From an uncultured Lachnospiraceae bacterium (GTDB lineage: Bacteria > Bacillota > Clostridia > Lachnospirales > Lachnospiraceae): a stretch of DNA of 64,000 bases. The DNA lies in NCBI GenBank assembly GCA_902780405.1, contig CACZFI010000003.1, positions 248,001-312,000 on the forward strand. The letters are read 5' to 3'. The translations under genes and the position numbers were made by a program. Positions 1 through 8,308 of the stretch are shown here, in pieces (position 1 is the stretch's first letter; every line of letters begins with the position of its first letter). The notes under the pieces were generated by a model, which saw only the letters and a program-made list of their open reading frames with translations, was not told the origin of the DNA and did not search any database.

Positions 1-211
1 TGAAGTAGCGATCACCCGTCTCCGTGTAGCCGAAGATGCCGTGCGCCACACGATCGGTCAGATCCTTTAAGATCTCATCCGCCGTGGGAAAGTCCATATC
101 CGCCACCCAGAGGGGAAGCACATCCTTCGGGAGCCCTCTCTGAAGCGCAAAGTCAAATTTCAGACAGTCTGTATTCTTTCTGTTTATGATTGTGTCAAAG
201 TCGTATGCCAT
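1..211 (-). CDS. MalY/PatB-type cystathionine beta-lyase (PLP aminotransferase fold), 5' part only
   Basis: This is the first 70 codons of a gene that runs off the left edge of the window. It starts at the ATG at 209-211. The protein begins MAYDFDTIINRKNTDCLKF and continues through PLWVADMDFPTADEI and FGYTETGDRYF. The W-V-A-D-M-D-F stretch is the N-terminal hallmark of the MalY/PatB family of PLP-dependent C-S lyases, which split cystathionine or cysteine in the cytoplasm. It follows the metC-like gene by 14 bases on the same strand, so the two are probably co-transcribed and both serve sulfur amino acid metabolism. The catalytic lysine lies outside the window, so activity cannot be judged. 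Confidence 0.85.
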   Translation of the reverse strand, partial: MAYDFDTIINRKNTDCLKFDFALQRGLPKDVLPLWVADMDFPTADEILKDLTDRVAHGIFGYTETGDRYF

Positions 212-225
212 AGAAGCACCTGCCT

Positions 226-1374
226 TTATGAAAATGAGTCGATTGCCTGTTTCAAATCGTTGATCAAATCTTCGGCGTCCTCGATTCCCGCCGAGAGACG
301 AAGCACACAGTCCGTGATACCGTTGGCCAGTCTCGTTTCCTCCGGCACGTCGGCATGTGTCTGCGTCACCGGATACGTAAGTAATGTTTCCGCTCCTCCC
401 AGGCTTTCCGCGAAGGGGATCAGCTTTGTATTCTTTAAGATATGCAGCGCAAGCTCACGGCTCTCTACCTCAAAGGTGAGCATGGATCCAAACCCTCTTG
501 CCTGGCTGCTACAGACCCGGTAGCTTTCCGTGCCTTCGATACCCGGATAATAGATCTTCTTCACACGGGGCTCTTTTGAGAGATACTTGGCGATGGCCTG
601 CGCATTCGCCTGTGCCTTCTCCATCCGAAGGGGAAGCGTCTTGATCCCCCGCAGGATGAGCCAGCTGTCGATGGGCGCAAGACCCGATCCCACCGTCTTG
701 ATGATGAAGTACATCTTCTCCGCGATCTCCGGATTCGCCGTGACCACGAAACCGGCCAGCGTATCATTGTGTCCACCGAGGAACTTGGTTCCGCTGTGGA
801 TCACGATGTCCGCGCCGAGATCAATGGGGTTCTGGAAGTAAGGCGAAAGGAAGGTGTTATCCACGATCAGCAGGATTCCGTGTTCCCTCGCGATGGCCGC
901 CATCTTTCGGATATCAACGATTCCCATCATAGGGTTGGTCGGCGTCTCTATGAAGATGGCCTTCGTATTCGGCCGGAGAAATGTCTCCACATCCTCCTTG
1001 CTGCAGTCGATATGCGAAAATTCGATACCGTTCTTCTTGCTGATATTGTCAAAGAGTCGGATGCTTCCGCCGTAGAGATCCGCACTGGTGATCAGGTGAT
1101 CCCCCGGTGCGAAGATTTCCATCATCGCCGTGATGGCCGCCATACCGCTTGAGAAGGCAAATGCATCGGTCGCGTTTTCAAGCACCGCCACCACCTTCTC
1201 CAGCTGCTGCCGGGTGGGATTCTGAAGCCTTGAATAATCAAAGCCCGTACTCTCTCCCACTGCGGGATGTGCGAAGGTTGCCGTCTGATAAATGGGAAAG
1301 CTGATTGCTCCCGTCGGCTCCTTTAAGGCATCCTTGTTTCCGTATACACATTTTGTCGCAAAAGAAAAGCTCAT
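226..1374 (-). CDS. Cys/Met metabolism PLP-dependent transsulfuration enzyme (MetB/MetC/MGL family)
   Basis: A 382-residue protein, the normal length for this fold type I family. Visible family features are Y47-S-R49 (phosphate contact from the neighbouring subunit), the SSGMAAI cofactor loop near 75-81, Y101-G-G (stacks on PLP), the DNTF motif near 172-175 and the SGTKFLGGHND motif with the Schiff-base lysine at about K197. The family interconverts cysteine, cystathionine, homocysteine and methionine in the cytosol. Sequence alone does not separate cystathionine beta-lyase, gamma-synthase and methionine gamma-lyase. Pairing with a MalY-like gene 14 bases downstream favours a cystathionine lyase role. 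The ATG follows a good AAAGGGG ribosome site. A LysR-type box lies upstream. Confidence 0.9.
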   Translation of the reverse strand: MSFSFATKCVYGNKDALKEPTGAISFPIYQTATFAHPAVGESTGFDYSRLQNPTRQQLEKVVAVLENATDAFAFSSGMAAITAMMEIFAPGDHLITSADLYGGSIRLFDNISKKNGIEFSHIDCSKEDVETFLRPNTKAIFIETPTNPMMGIVDIRKMAAIAREHGILLIVDNTFLSPYFQNPIDLGADIVIHSGTKFLGGHNDTLAGFVVTANPEIAEKMYFIIKTVGSGLAPIDSWLILRGIKTLPLRMEKAQANAQAIAKYLSKEPRVKKIYYPGIEGTESYRVCSSQARGFGSMLTFEVESRELALHILKNTKLIPFAESLGGAETLLTYPVTQTHADVPEETRLANGITDCVLRLSAGIEDAEDLINDLKQAIDSFS

Positions 1375-1416
1375 GGTTTTATCCCCTTTTCAAAAACCTA
1401 TCTATTTCATAGGTGT

Positions 1417-1422
1417 ATCATA
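1417..1422 (-). promoter_or_regulatory. Probable -10 box of the metC-like promoter
   Basis: On the minus strand the hexamer is TATGAT, about 43 bases before the start codon. A 17-base spacer leads back to only a weak -35 (TTTTCG), as is common for activator-dependent promoters. An inverted repeat ACCTAT-N7-ATAGGT lies just downstream in the leader (about 1397-1415). Confidence 0.45.
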
Positions 1423-1466
1423 TCACCGAAGGCCTTTTACGAAAAACACATATTAACTTGAGCGGA

Positions 1467-1485
1467 TTATAGTCTCAGGCTATAA
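1467..1485 (-). promoter_or_regulatory. Candidate LysR-type regulator box (19-bp palindrome) upstream of the metC-like gene
   Basis: The arms TTATAG and CTATAA are perfect inverted repeats separated by 7 bases. They contain the T-N11-A spacing of LysR-type sites. The centre lies at about -66 relative to the predicted transcription start, the usual place for a LysR recognition site. The site resembles the streptococcal methionine MET-box (TATAGTTTNAAACTATA, from memory). A LysR gene lies 1.6 kb away at 3062-3973. The regulatory link is inferred. Confidence 0.45.
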
Positions 1486-1519
1486 CAAAAAAGGACCGGA
1501 ACCTTTCGGTTCCGATCCT
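1486..1519 (-). terminator. Rho-independent terminator of the pyk-lysR-GGDEF transcript
   Basis: On the minus strand an 11-bp stem (GGATCGGAACC / GGTTCCGGTCC, one G-T pair) with a GAAA loop is followed by TTTTTT. It lies 20 bases after the stop codon of the diguanylate cyclase gene. Confidence 0.85.
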
Positions 1520-1537
1520 GATGTCGGGTTTGTTTCC

Positions 1538-3040
1538 TTATGATCTTCTGCGTTCGATCCCGCGTTCCTTGTAGAACTGATTCTTGTCGATGTACATTTC
1601 CGAATCGGCAATACGCTCAAGCTCATCTACTGTAGCATCCGGGTGCGCTGCGTGCGTAGCAAATCCGATGGACATCGTCACTTCATCGCTGTAGACACCG
1701 TGCCACTCCGCCGCCTTCTTTTTGATGGTCGCGCGAATCTCCTCCGGACGATCCGTATGAACGATAGCCATAAACTCATCACCGCCGGTTCGGTATACCT
1801 TGCCCTTCTTTCCGACGGAAAGCGCAAGGCAGTCTGCCGCACCCTTTATGAGCTCGTCTCCGGCCGCATGTCCCAGAGTATCGTTCACCTTCTTCAGTCC
1901 GTTCACATCGATGGAGAAAATGGCGAAATCATCAGAGAGCGTGCTCTCTCTGATCTCCTTTAAGTCTTCGTCAAAGCATCTTCTGTTGTACAGTCTGGTC
2001 ATCTCATCCGTCATGGAGATACGAATCAGGTGTTCCTCACGACGCTTCTCCTCGTCTACGTTTCGGGTGGTATAGATGACCACGTTCGGGATCCCGTCGG
2101 GTGTGGTATCCACCGTAATATATTGGGCCCGAAACCATCCGGATACCACATCGATAAAGTCGGCACTGATCAGCTTCTTGTTGGAAAGCCTGCCTCTTAA
2201 GGTCTTGATGTTGGTAAAATTCAGGAATTCATCCACCTGATCCGGCATGACCTGGTTTTTCAATTTCTGATTCATCAGCGTGTGCGTCTGCGCATTTAAG
2301 TCAACGCCGTGCTTCTTCTGCTCTGCGTCGCGCAGCGACATCTCGATGTTCTGTGTAAAATCAATCAGATTGACGTTGTCATAGATTTCAGCCATGGAGT
2401 CGAGGATGTCCATCTTCTCCTCCATACTCCGCTCCTGATCCCTGATCAGTTTGTACTGGTCAAAAAGTCTGCGGAAGTATTCAAGCGTCAGCTTGCCGAT
2501 GATAAAGCCGGACGCGAACATGATGACGGACTCGATCGTGAATCCGCCGATCAAATCCCTGAAATAGGCTATCCTTCCGTCAAATTCCGTCTGGTGTGCC
2601 GCCACATAAGGCGCAGTCACCCACGCCGTGATCACCATCAGGACGTAGTTCATGATCGCCGCATAAAAATAGATAAATTTGTCGCAGAAAAGAAGGCTTA
2701 GGAGCGGAACCAAAAACCACGTTAAGTAAATGCTTACGTGGGAAACGGACATATAGACCAGCAGCACATTTAACGCGGAAAGCGCAAAGAGACAGGTCAT
2801 TGTTTTAGCCGGAAACTTTATAAGAAGCAGCCGGTGGATGGCGGAAAGCGCAACCACAACCGCGGATATACTAAAGCAGGTCAAATATGTGATATCCGGA
2901 AAGATACCCGCCTTAACACCCGATGCGATCGCCGGTCCCGTAATCACAAAGAACCACAGCACACGGTTCAGGTACTTATTTACTTTGATTCGATTGTCGT
3001 GCAGAAACTCGTTGTATTCCGTGATTGAATTTGTCTCCAT
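1538..3040 (-). CDS. Membrane-bound diguanylate cyclase (GGDEF protein)
   Basis: About 500 residues. The first 190 residues hold five to six hydrophobic segments. A linker and a PAS-like region (about 215-330) follow, then a GGDEF domain (about 340-495) with the entry motif MTDEMTRLYNRR and an intact GGDEF at about 420-424. The domain should make c-di-GMP from two GTP molecules at the inner face of the membrane. I see no RxxD inhibitory site at the expected position just upstream of GGDEF, so product inhibition may be weak. Two ATGs sit side by side at 3043 and 3040; the second has the better distance to GGGAGG. The gene is the last of three after pyk and the LysR gene, 18-21 bases from the LysR stop. 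What the membrane part senses is unknown. Confidence 0.9.
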   Translation of the reverse strand: METNSITEYNEFLHDNRIKVNKYLNRVLWFFVITGPAIASGVKAGIFPDITYLTCFSISAVVVALSAIHRLLLIKFPAKTMTCLFALSALNVLLVYMSVSHVSIYLTWFLVPLLSLLFCDKFIYFYAAIMNYVLMVITAWVTAPYVAAHQTEFDGRIAYFRDLIGGFTIESVIMFASGFIIGKLTLEYFRRLFDQYKLIRDQERSMEEKMDILDSMAEIYDNVNLIDFTQNIEMSLRDAEQKKHGVDLNAQTHTLMNQKLKNQVMPDQVDEFLNFTNIKTLRGRLSNKKLISADFIDVVSGWFRAQYITVDTTPDGIPNVVIYTTRNVDEEKRREEHLIRISMTDEMTRLYNRRCFDEDLKEIRESTLSDDFAIFSIDVNGLKKVNDTLGHAAGDELIKGAADCLALSVGKKGKVYRTGGDEFMAIVHTDRPEEIRATIKKKAAEWHGVYSDEVTMSIGFATHAAHPDATVDELERIADSEMYIDKNQFYKERGIERRRS

Positions 3041-3061
3041 CATACCCTCCCGAAATCTTTT

Positions 3062-3973
3062 TTATTTCAGTCCTTTGTCCTGATACTTAAGAATCTCGTC
3101 GATGTAGTGTCTGCCGAGCTTGCTTATGGTGACACCCTTTCTGATGATATAGCCGATGGTCATCTCCTCATTGGAATCAAGGCGCACGGCGCAGTAGTCA
3201 TCCCCGTTTAAGTCCTCGCAGATAATACCGGAGCACAGGGTGAATCCGTTTAGTCCCTTCATCATGTTGAGAAGCGTCGCGCGATCGCTTGCCTTGATCA
3301 CGCGCTTGTACTGGTAAGTGCTTAAGACCTCCTCCGCAAAATAGAAGGAGTTGTGTGTCCCCTGGTCAAAGGAAAGACACGGATAGTCGTCGAGCTCCTC
3401 GATGGAGATCTCCTTCTTCGTTGCGAGCGGGTGCGTCTTGGCCATATATACGTAAATACCGCAGTTTAAGAGTTCATGGAACTCCAGTCCGTACTCATCG
3501 AAGAGCTTGGTCAGCACCTGGCGGTTGAAGTCGTTCAAGTACAGGATGCCGATCTCACTGCGGAAGTTTTTGACATCATCGATCACGTCGTACGTTCTGG
3601 TCTCATGCACCGCAAATTCGTAGCGATCCATACCGAACTGCTTCACCATCTCCATAAATGCATTCACGGCGAAGGTATAGTGCTGCATGGAAACACTGAA
3701 CTTCTTTCTGGAGGTTACCTGATTGATGTACTTATCCTCCATCAGCCGGTACTGCTCCAAAACCTGCTTGGCATAACCGATGAATTCCTCGCCCTCCGGC
3801 GTTAAAGAGATACCGCGGTTGGATCTTCGAAAGATCTCGATGCCGAGTTCCTCCTCAAGATCGCGGATCGACGCAGAGAGACTCGGCTGGGAGATGAAAA
3901 GCTCCTTCGCCGCCTCGTTCATGGACTTGGAATTGGTTACAGTCACCGCATATTGTAACTGGTTTAAGGTCAT
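3062..3973 (-). CDS. LysR-family transcriptional regulator
   Basis: A 303-residue protein of typical LysR length. The N-terminal winged helix-turn-helix is clear (MTLNQLQYAV, then MNEAAKELFISQPSLSASIR at about 18-37, then LEEELGIEIF). A periplasmic-binding-like effector domain follows from about residue 90. Its ATG overlaps the TGA of pyruvate kinase in an ATGA junction, and a strong GGAGG lies seven bases upstream, so the two are translationally coupled. The N-terminus resembles LysR proteins that control cysteine and methionine genes, and a LysR-type palindrome lies before the metC-like gene. That target is inferred only. Regulation of sugar use through coupling to pyk is the alternative. 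Confidence 0.9.
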   Translation of the reverse strand: MTLNQLQYAVTVTNSKSMNEAAKELFISQPSLSASIRDLEEELGIEIFRRSNRGISLTPEGEEFIGYAKQVLEQYRLMEDKYINQVTSRKKFSVSMQHYTFAVNAFMEMVKQFGMDRYEFAVHETRTYDVIDDVKNFRSEIGILYLNDFNRQVLTKLFDEYGLEFHELLNCGIYVYMAKTHPLATKKEISIEELDDYPCLSFDQGTHNSFYFAEEVLSTYQYKRVIKASDRATLLNMMKGLNGFTLCSGIICEDLNGDDYCAVRLDSNEEMTIGYIIRKGVTISKLGRHYIDEILKYQDKGLK

Positions 3974-5394
3974 GAGGCGCCTCCTACAGTGGCAATTTTG
4001 ATCAGATTGGTGTTGCCCGAGGTTCCGTTGATCATACCGCCTGTGATCACTACATTGTCTCCCTTGGTAAGAGACATCTTTTCGACTGCCGTCTTCTCCG
4101 CAAAGTAGAAGAGCACGTCCGTAGACTCAAATTTCTCCGCGAGCACAGGAGTCACGCCCCAGGAAAGTGCAAGTCTTCTGTAACTCTTTTCGCTGGTCGT
4201 GATACCGATGATATCTACCGGGCAGCGAAAACGCGACACCATGCGCACCGTGATGCCCGACATGGAGCACACCGCAATGGCCTTCGCATCGACGTCGATA
4301 GCCATACCGCACACCGCATGGGAAATGCAGTCCACATTGTTGCGCATCTCAAAGGAATTGTTGTGGAAACGCTTGTCGTAGTGAATCTCCGACTCGGTAG
4401 CCTCGGCGATGGACGCCATCATGGATACCGCCTGCTCGGGATACTTGCCCGCAGCGGTCTCTCCCGAAAGCATCACGGCCGAAGTGCCGTCATATACCGC
4501 ATTCGCCACATCGGACACCTCCGCTCTGGTAGGTCTCGGTGAGGAGATCATGGACTCAAGCATCTCCGTTGCCGTGATCACACGCTTGCCGAGAAGTCGG
4601 CACTTGGTGATCAGACTCTTTTGTACGGCGGGCAGTTTCTCGGGTGCGATCTCCACACCCATATCGCCTCTGCCGATCATAATGCCGGAGCACAGCTCAC
4701 AGATTTCTTCTATATTATCAATACCGGGCTGGTTTTCGATCTTCGCTATAAGTTCGATATCCGGAGAACCGTTCTCGTCCAGGAAGGCCTGCACCGCCTC
4801 AAGGTCCGCCGCACGTGATACGAAGGAGCAGGCGATGAAATCAACCTCCTCACGGATACCGAAGAGGATATCATCCTTATCCTGTTCGCTTAAGAAGTCC
4901 GTGCTCATGATCTTGCCCGGGAAATTCATGCTCTTTCTGTCGGAGAGCACGCCGTCGTTTTGCGCCTCGCAGACCACATCGTCTCCGGCGATCTCCTTCA
5001 CGACGAAGTCCATCAGACCGTTCGCAACCAGGATGTGGTCTCCTTCTTCCACGTCCTTCGCAAGTCCCTTAAAGCTTACGCAGACGCCCGTCTCATCGCC
5101 CGGTGCATCGCCCGAACGAAAGGTAAATGTATCGCCTTCCTTGATGGATACTTTGCCGTCCTTAAAGGTTTTGATACGAAACTCCGGTCCCTTGGTATCA
5201 AGCAGGATGGCGATGGGAAGTCCCAGCCGGCTGCTCACCTCGCGAATATTCTCGATTCTTTTTTTATGTTCCTCGTGTGTACCGTGAGAAAAGTTGAGTC
5301 TTGCCACGTTCATGCCCGCAAGCATCAGCTTCTCGATCATCTCCGGGCTCTCACTGGCCGGCCCTATGGTACATACGATCTTCGTTTTTCTCAT
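3970..5394 (-). CDS. pyk: Pyruvate kinase
   Basis: A 474-residue protein that converts phosphoenolpyruvate and ADP to pyruvate and ATP in the last step of glycolysis. It begins MRKTKIVCTIGPASES, has the NFSHG nucleotide-binding motif, the active-site signature ELIAKIENQPGI, the GRGDMGVE substrate loop and the ATEMLESM segment. It has the short form without the extra C-terminal PEP-utiliser-like domain of Bacillus enzymes. An upstream in-frame start at 5418 exists, but the start at 5394 is preceded by AGAAAGGA at good distance and begins exactly where the family begins. A strong promoter lies just upstream. The stop overlaps the start of the LysR gene. Confidence 0.96.
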   Translation of the reverse strand: MRKTKIVCTIGPASESPEMIEKLMLAGMNVARLNFSHGTHEEHKKRIENIREVSSRLGLPIAILLDTKGPEFRIKTFKDGKVSIKEGDTFTFRSGDAPGDETGVCVSFKGLAKDVEEGDHILVANGLMDFVVKEIAGDDVVCEAQNDGVLSDRKSMNFPGKIMSTDFLSEQDKDDILFGIREEVDFIACSFVSRAADLEAVQAFLDENGSPDIELIAKIENQPGIDNIEEICELCSGIMIGRGDMGVEIAPEKLPAVQKSLITKCRLLGKRVITATEMLESMISSPRPTRAEVSDVANAVYDGTSAVMLSGETAAGKYPEQAVSMMASIAEATESEIHYDKRFHNNSFEMRNNVDCISHAVCGMAIDVDAKAIAVCSMSGITVRMVSRFRCPVDIIGITTSEKSYRRLALSWGVTPVLAEKFESTDVLFYFAEKTAVEKMSLTKGDNVVITGGMINGTSGNTNLIKIATVGGAS

Positions 5395-5427
5395 GTCCTT
5401 TGTGTCCTTTCTCAGCAAACCATTTCT

Positions 5428-5456
5428 ATCATATCACAAGCGAAAAAAAGGCTCAA
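5428..5456 (-). promoter_or_regulatory. Sigma-A promoter of pyk
   Basis: On the minus strand: -35 TTGAGC (5451-5456), 17-base spacer, -10 TATGAT (5428-5433). The -35 overlaps the tail of the terminator of the upstream feo operon, so one transcription unit ends where the next begins. Confidence 0.75.
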
Positions 5457-5487
5457 CAAAAAAAGCCGGACTTTCGTCCGGACATTT
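5455..5487 (-). terminator. Rho-independent terminator of the feo operon
   Basis: On the minus strand GTCCGGAC-GAAA-GTCCGGC is followed by a run of seven T. It comes directly after the stop codon of the ZIP remnant. Confidence 0.88.
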
Positions 5488-5735
5488 TTAGCCGAGTGCC
5501 ACGTCCAAAGCCATCATCAACGAAAAACCGATGGCGAAGGAGATGACGCCGATATTGGAATGCTCTCCCGCCGACATCTCGGGGATCAGTTCTTCCACTA
5601 CCACATAGAGCATCGCTCCTGCCGCAAAAGAAAGCAGATATGGCATTGCCGGGACCACAAGTCCCGCAATGAGCACGGTGATGCCTCCGCAGTTCCGGCA
5701 AAGGGGATCAGCAGTCCTGTTACTACTGCGTTCAA
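5488..5735 (-). pseudogene. ZIP-family metal transporter, internally deleted and frameshifted remnant
   Basis: Both ends of a ZIP transporter are recognisable in two different frames. From the TTG at 5735 one frame reads LNAVVTGLLIPFAGTA, matching the start of clostridial ZIP proteins. After a junction near 5685-5690 the next frame reads GLVVPAMPYLLSFAAGAM followed by YVVVEELIPE and ends IGFSLMMALDVALG, which is the C-terminal helix pair of the family. The middle, about 160-170 codons in a normal protein of about 260 residues, is missing. The remnant starts six bases after the HMA-protein stop with an AAGGA site upstream, so the intact gene was the last member of the feo operon. Family assignment rests on motif recognition. 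Confidence 0.75.
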
Positions 5736-5740
5736 TCAAA

Positions 5741-6121
5741 TCATCCTTCCGATCGGATACCGGAAACCGTATAACCGAGATCGGTGATCGTCTGACGAAG
5801 CACTTCGTCATCGATGTCCCTCCCGAGCTGTACGATCGCCAGTCCTCTGTTTCTCTTCACCTTCGCGCATACGCCGTCTAAGGCGTTCAATGCGTTCTGG
5901 ATTCTGGCAGCACAGTGATCACAGGTCATACCTTCTATAAGGATCTTCTTTGTCGCTATCACACGCGCCGGTTTCTTCGGCTTGATAAGCGCCGGCTTTC
6001 CGCCACCGCCGCAGCATGCGCCCTCGCCTTTGAAATGCTTGACGGAACTTTTCACGGCAAAGAACATCATGACCGCTATCACTGCTATGACAATGGTATC
6101 AGTTATCGTTCCGTTTGTCAC
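5741..6121 (-). CDS. Membrane-anchored heavy-metal-associated (HMA) domain protein in the feo operon
   Basis: About 126 residues if translation starts at the GTG at 6121, whose GTGA overlaps the stop of the small Cys-rich protein before it. An upstream ATG at 6145 in the same frame (134 residues) is possible. One N-terminal membrane helix is followed by a glycine/cysteine patch (GEGACCGGGG) and a basic linker. A C-terminal HMA domain contains the metal-binding motif GMTCDHC. HMA domains bind soft metals through the CxxC pair and pass them between proteins. The position after feoB and the FeoB-associated protein points to handling of metal at the inner membrane. The metal and the partner are not known from sequence. 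Confidence 0.82.
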   Translation of the reverse strand: MTNGTITDTIVIAVIAVMMFFAVKSSVKHFKGEGACCGGGGKPALIKPKKPARVIATKKILIEGMTCDHCAARIQNALNALDGVCAKVKRNRGLAIVQLGRDIDDEVLRQTITDLGYTVSGIRSEG

Positions 6122-6279
6122 CTCTCGTGTACGCTCCCTCCGCATTTGCAGGCCTTGCCGCAGCTTTTAGCCATAGGGCAGCCGATACAGTGGCTGCCCT
6201 TCTTTTTTTCTTTGTAAATGTAGCCGCCCGCTCCGAAAACGAGCAGGACAACTACGATCAGTGCGATCAGATTGGCCAT
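6118..6279 (-). CDS. FeoB-associated Cys-rich membrane protein, 53 residues
   Basis: A short gene reading MANLIALIVVVLLVFGAGGY, then a basic patch and a cysteine cluster CIGCPMAKSCGKACKCGG. This is the layout of the FeoB-associated Cys-rich family: one N-terminal membrane helix and a small cytoplasmic knuckle with five cysteines. It lies 15 bases after feoB and overlaps the next gene by four bases, so it is a true operon member. Its role in ferrous iron uptake is not established; binding iron or assisting FeoB is a guess from context. It is easily missed because of its size. Confidence 0.9.
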   Translation of the reverse strand: MANLIALIVVVLLVFGAGGYIYKEKKKGSHCIGCPMAKSCGKACKCGGSVHER

Positions 6280-6294
6280 GATTAAAACCTCATC

Positions 6295-8292
6295 TTAGTT
6301 TGCCTTCAAACGATACTCCACAACCATCTTTCTTCGATTGGAAAGGATGATGCCGGTGATCACTGCCGCAAAAGAAAGCACTGCGATCAGTCCGCCGACG
6401 AATCCTGCGCCGAGGCTGCCTGTGGTGATCAGTGTTCCGATCTGGAATACCAGGAAGCCCACGGTAAATCCTGTTGCAAGCTGAAGTCCGATTGCACCCC
6501 AGAGCCACTTTGCAGACTTCATCTCGGAATTCATAGCACCGAGTGCCGCAAAGCAGGGCGGTGTATAAAGGTTGAACATCAGGTAAGCAAGTGCCGCAAC
6601 CTTGGTGATTCCGATCACTGCTGCCACGGAGGTTCCCTCTCCGACAAGTTCAAGTTCGTCGGGATCAACCAGGTTGGTAATAGCATAAACGGTCGCGATG
6701 GTTCCTACTACATTTTCCTTTGCGATAAATCCGGTGATGGCTGCAGCCGCAAGCTGCCATGCTGCCACACCGACAATAGGTACAAGCAGTACGGAGAAGG
6801 GTCCTGCGATGGATGCGAGGATGGATGTATCCTCCATGCCTTCCTCCACTGCCTCGAAGCTCCAGTTGAATGCCTGCATGATCTGTACGACAGTGTTGCA
6901 GACAAGGATAACGGTACCGGCCTTGATGATGTATGCCTTACCACGCTCAAGCATGGACTTTAATGCGAAGAGCAGGCTGGGTACCTTGTACTCGGGAAGC
7001 TCAATGATGAAGAAGCTCTTTCTGTATTTCATACCGGTGATCGCCTTGATCAAAAGCGCACCGAGAAGGATCAGCACGATACCGACCATGTAGCATACGA
7101 AGCTTACCCACTTTGCATCCGGAAAGAAAGCGCCTGCGAAGAGTGCGATTACGGGAAGCTTGGCACCGCAAGGCATAAAGGTCGTAAGCATGGCGGTTGC
7201 GCGTCTTTCTCTTTCGTTACGAATGGTACGGCATGCCATGATGGCGGGGATACCGCAACCGGTTCCGATGATCATGGGGATCACGGACTTTCCGGAGAGT
7301 CCCACACGCTTGAAGATGGGATCGAGTACGACGGTCGCTCTTGACATGTAACCACAATCCTCAAGAAGTGCGATCAGGAAGTACATCACCATAACGAGGG
7401 GCAGGAAGCCTACAACCGCGCCGACGCCGCCGATGATACCGTCAACCAAAAGCGCATAGAGCAGCGGATTGGCGTCTGCCATCTTGTCTCCGACCCAGCC
7501 CTGGAAGGTCTCGATCCAGCCTACCAGTGCATCTGCCATCCAGGTTCCGACCGTAGTCTGGGAAATATAGAACACCAGGAACATGATACCCGCGAAGATG
7601 GGGATACCGATGATGGGGTGTGTGATCACCTTGTCGATGGCATCTCCCTTGGTCTTATCCTTGGTGAGGGTCTTTCGAACCTCAACATCCTTTACGATCT
7701 TGTTTACGAAGTCATAACGTCTGCGGTCTGCAGCCTCTACCGACTTCTTGTCGGTGAGATCCACTTCACCCTCGTCAAAGGGTGCGGTCTGCTTTGCGCC
7801 CGCAAGCATCTCTGCTGTTTTCACCACCTCGGCAAGTCCCTTTCCGTCTGTGGAAACGGTTTCAAGCACGGGGCATCCGAGCTTCTCGCTAAGCTTCTTT
7901 ACATCGATGGTGTTTCCTTTTTTACTGTTGACATCGCTCTTATTCAGGGCAACCACTACGGGGATTCCGAGCTCGAGCAACTGTGTCGTAAAGAACAGGC
8001 TTCGGCTCAAATTGCTTGCGTCCACGATGTTGATGATGGCATCGGGATGCTCGTTCTTCACGTAAGCACTGGTGATGCTTTCCTCCGACGTGAAGGGTGA
8101 CATGGAATAAGCGCCCGGCAGATCGACTGCGATCAGGTCTTTTCCACTGCTGTTAAAGTTCTTCTTGATCGGGCTTTCTTTCCGGTCTACCGTAACGCCG
8201 GCCCAGTTACCGATCTTTTCGTTTCTTCCCGTCAGCGCGTTGTACATTGTTGTCTTTCCGCTGTTGGGGTTGCCTGTTAATGCGATTCTCAT
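6295..8292 (-). CDS. feoB: Ferrous iron transporter FeoB
   Basis: A 665-residue inner-membrane Fe(II) permease. The N-terminal GTPase domain has G1 GNPNSGKT (7-14), G3 DLPG and G4 NKSD. A helical spacer follows to about residue 210, then the membrane part with two Gate domains (for example MIIGTGCGIPAIMACRTIR and the ITGFIAKENVVGT region). Length is at the short end for FeoB because the C-terminal cytoplasmic tail is brief. It starts 16 bases after feoA and is followed by the Cys-rich and HMA proteins. The promoter before feoA carries two operator repeats, so transcription is probably repressed by the divergently encoded DtxR-family protein when metal is plentiful. Confidence 0.97.
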   Translation of the reverse strand: MRIALTGNPNSGKTTMYNALTGRNEKIGNWAGVTVDRKESPIKKNFNSSGKDLIAVDLPGAYSMSPFTSEESITSAYVKNEHPDAIINIVDASNLSRSLFFTTQLLELGIPVVVALNKSDVNSKKGNTIDVKKLSEKLGCPVLETVSTDGKGLAEVVKTAEMLAGAKQTAPFDEGEVDLTDKKSVEAADRRRYDFVNKIVKDVEVRKTLTKDKTKGDAIDKVITHPIIGIPIFAGIMFLVFYISQTTVGTWMADALVGWIETFQGWVGDKMADANPLLYALLVDGIIGGVGAVVGFLPLVMVMYFLIALLEDCGYMSRATVVLDPIFKRVGLSGKSVIPMIIGTGCGIPAIMACRTIRNERERRATAMLTTFMPCGAKLPVIALFAGAFFPDAKWVSFVCYMVGIVLILLGALLIKAITGMKYRKSFFIIELPEYKVPSLLFALKSMLERGKAYIIKAGTVILVCNTVVQIMQAFNWSFEAVEEGMEDTSILASIAGPFSVLLVPIVGVAAWQLAAAAITGFIAKENVVGTIATVYAITNLVDPDELELVGEGTSVAAVIGITKVAALAYLMFNLYTPPCFAALGAMNSEMKSAKWLWGAIGLQLATGFTVGFLVFQIGTLITTGSLGAGFVGGLIAVLSFAAVITGIILSNRRKMVVEYRLKAN

Positions 8293-8308
8293 TTCTTAAA
8301 TCCTCCCT

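Noticed and set aside
4409-5287. A 292-codon open frame on the plus strand
   Set aside because: Antisense of pyruvate kinase, serine-rich low-complexity translation without motifs.
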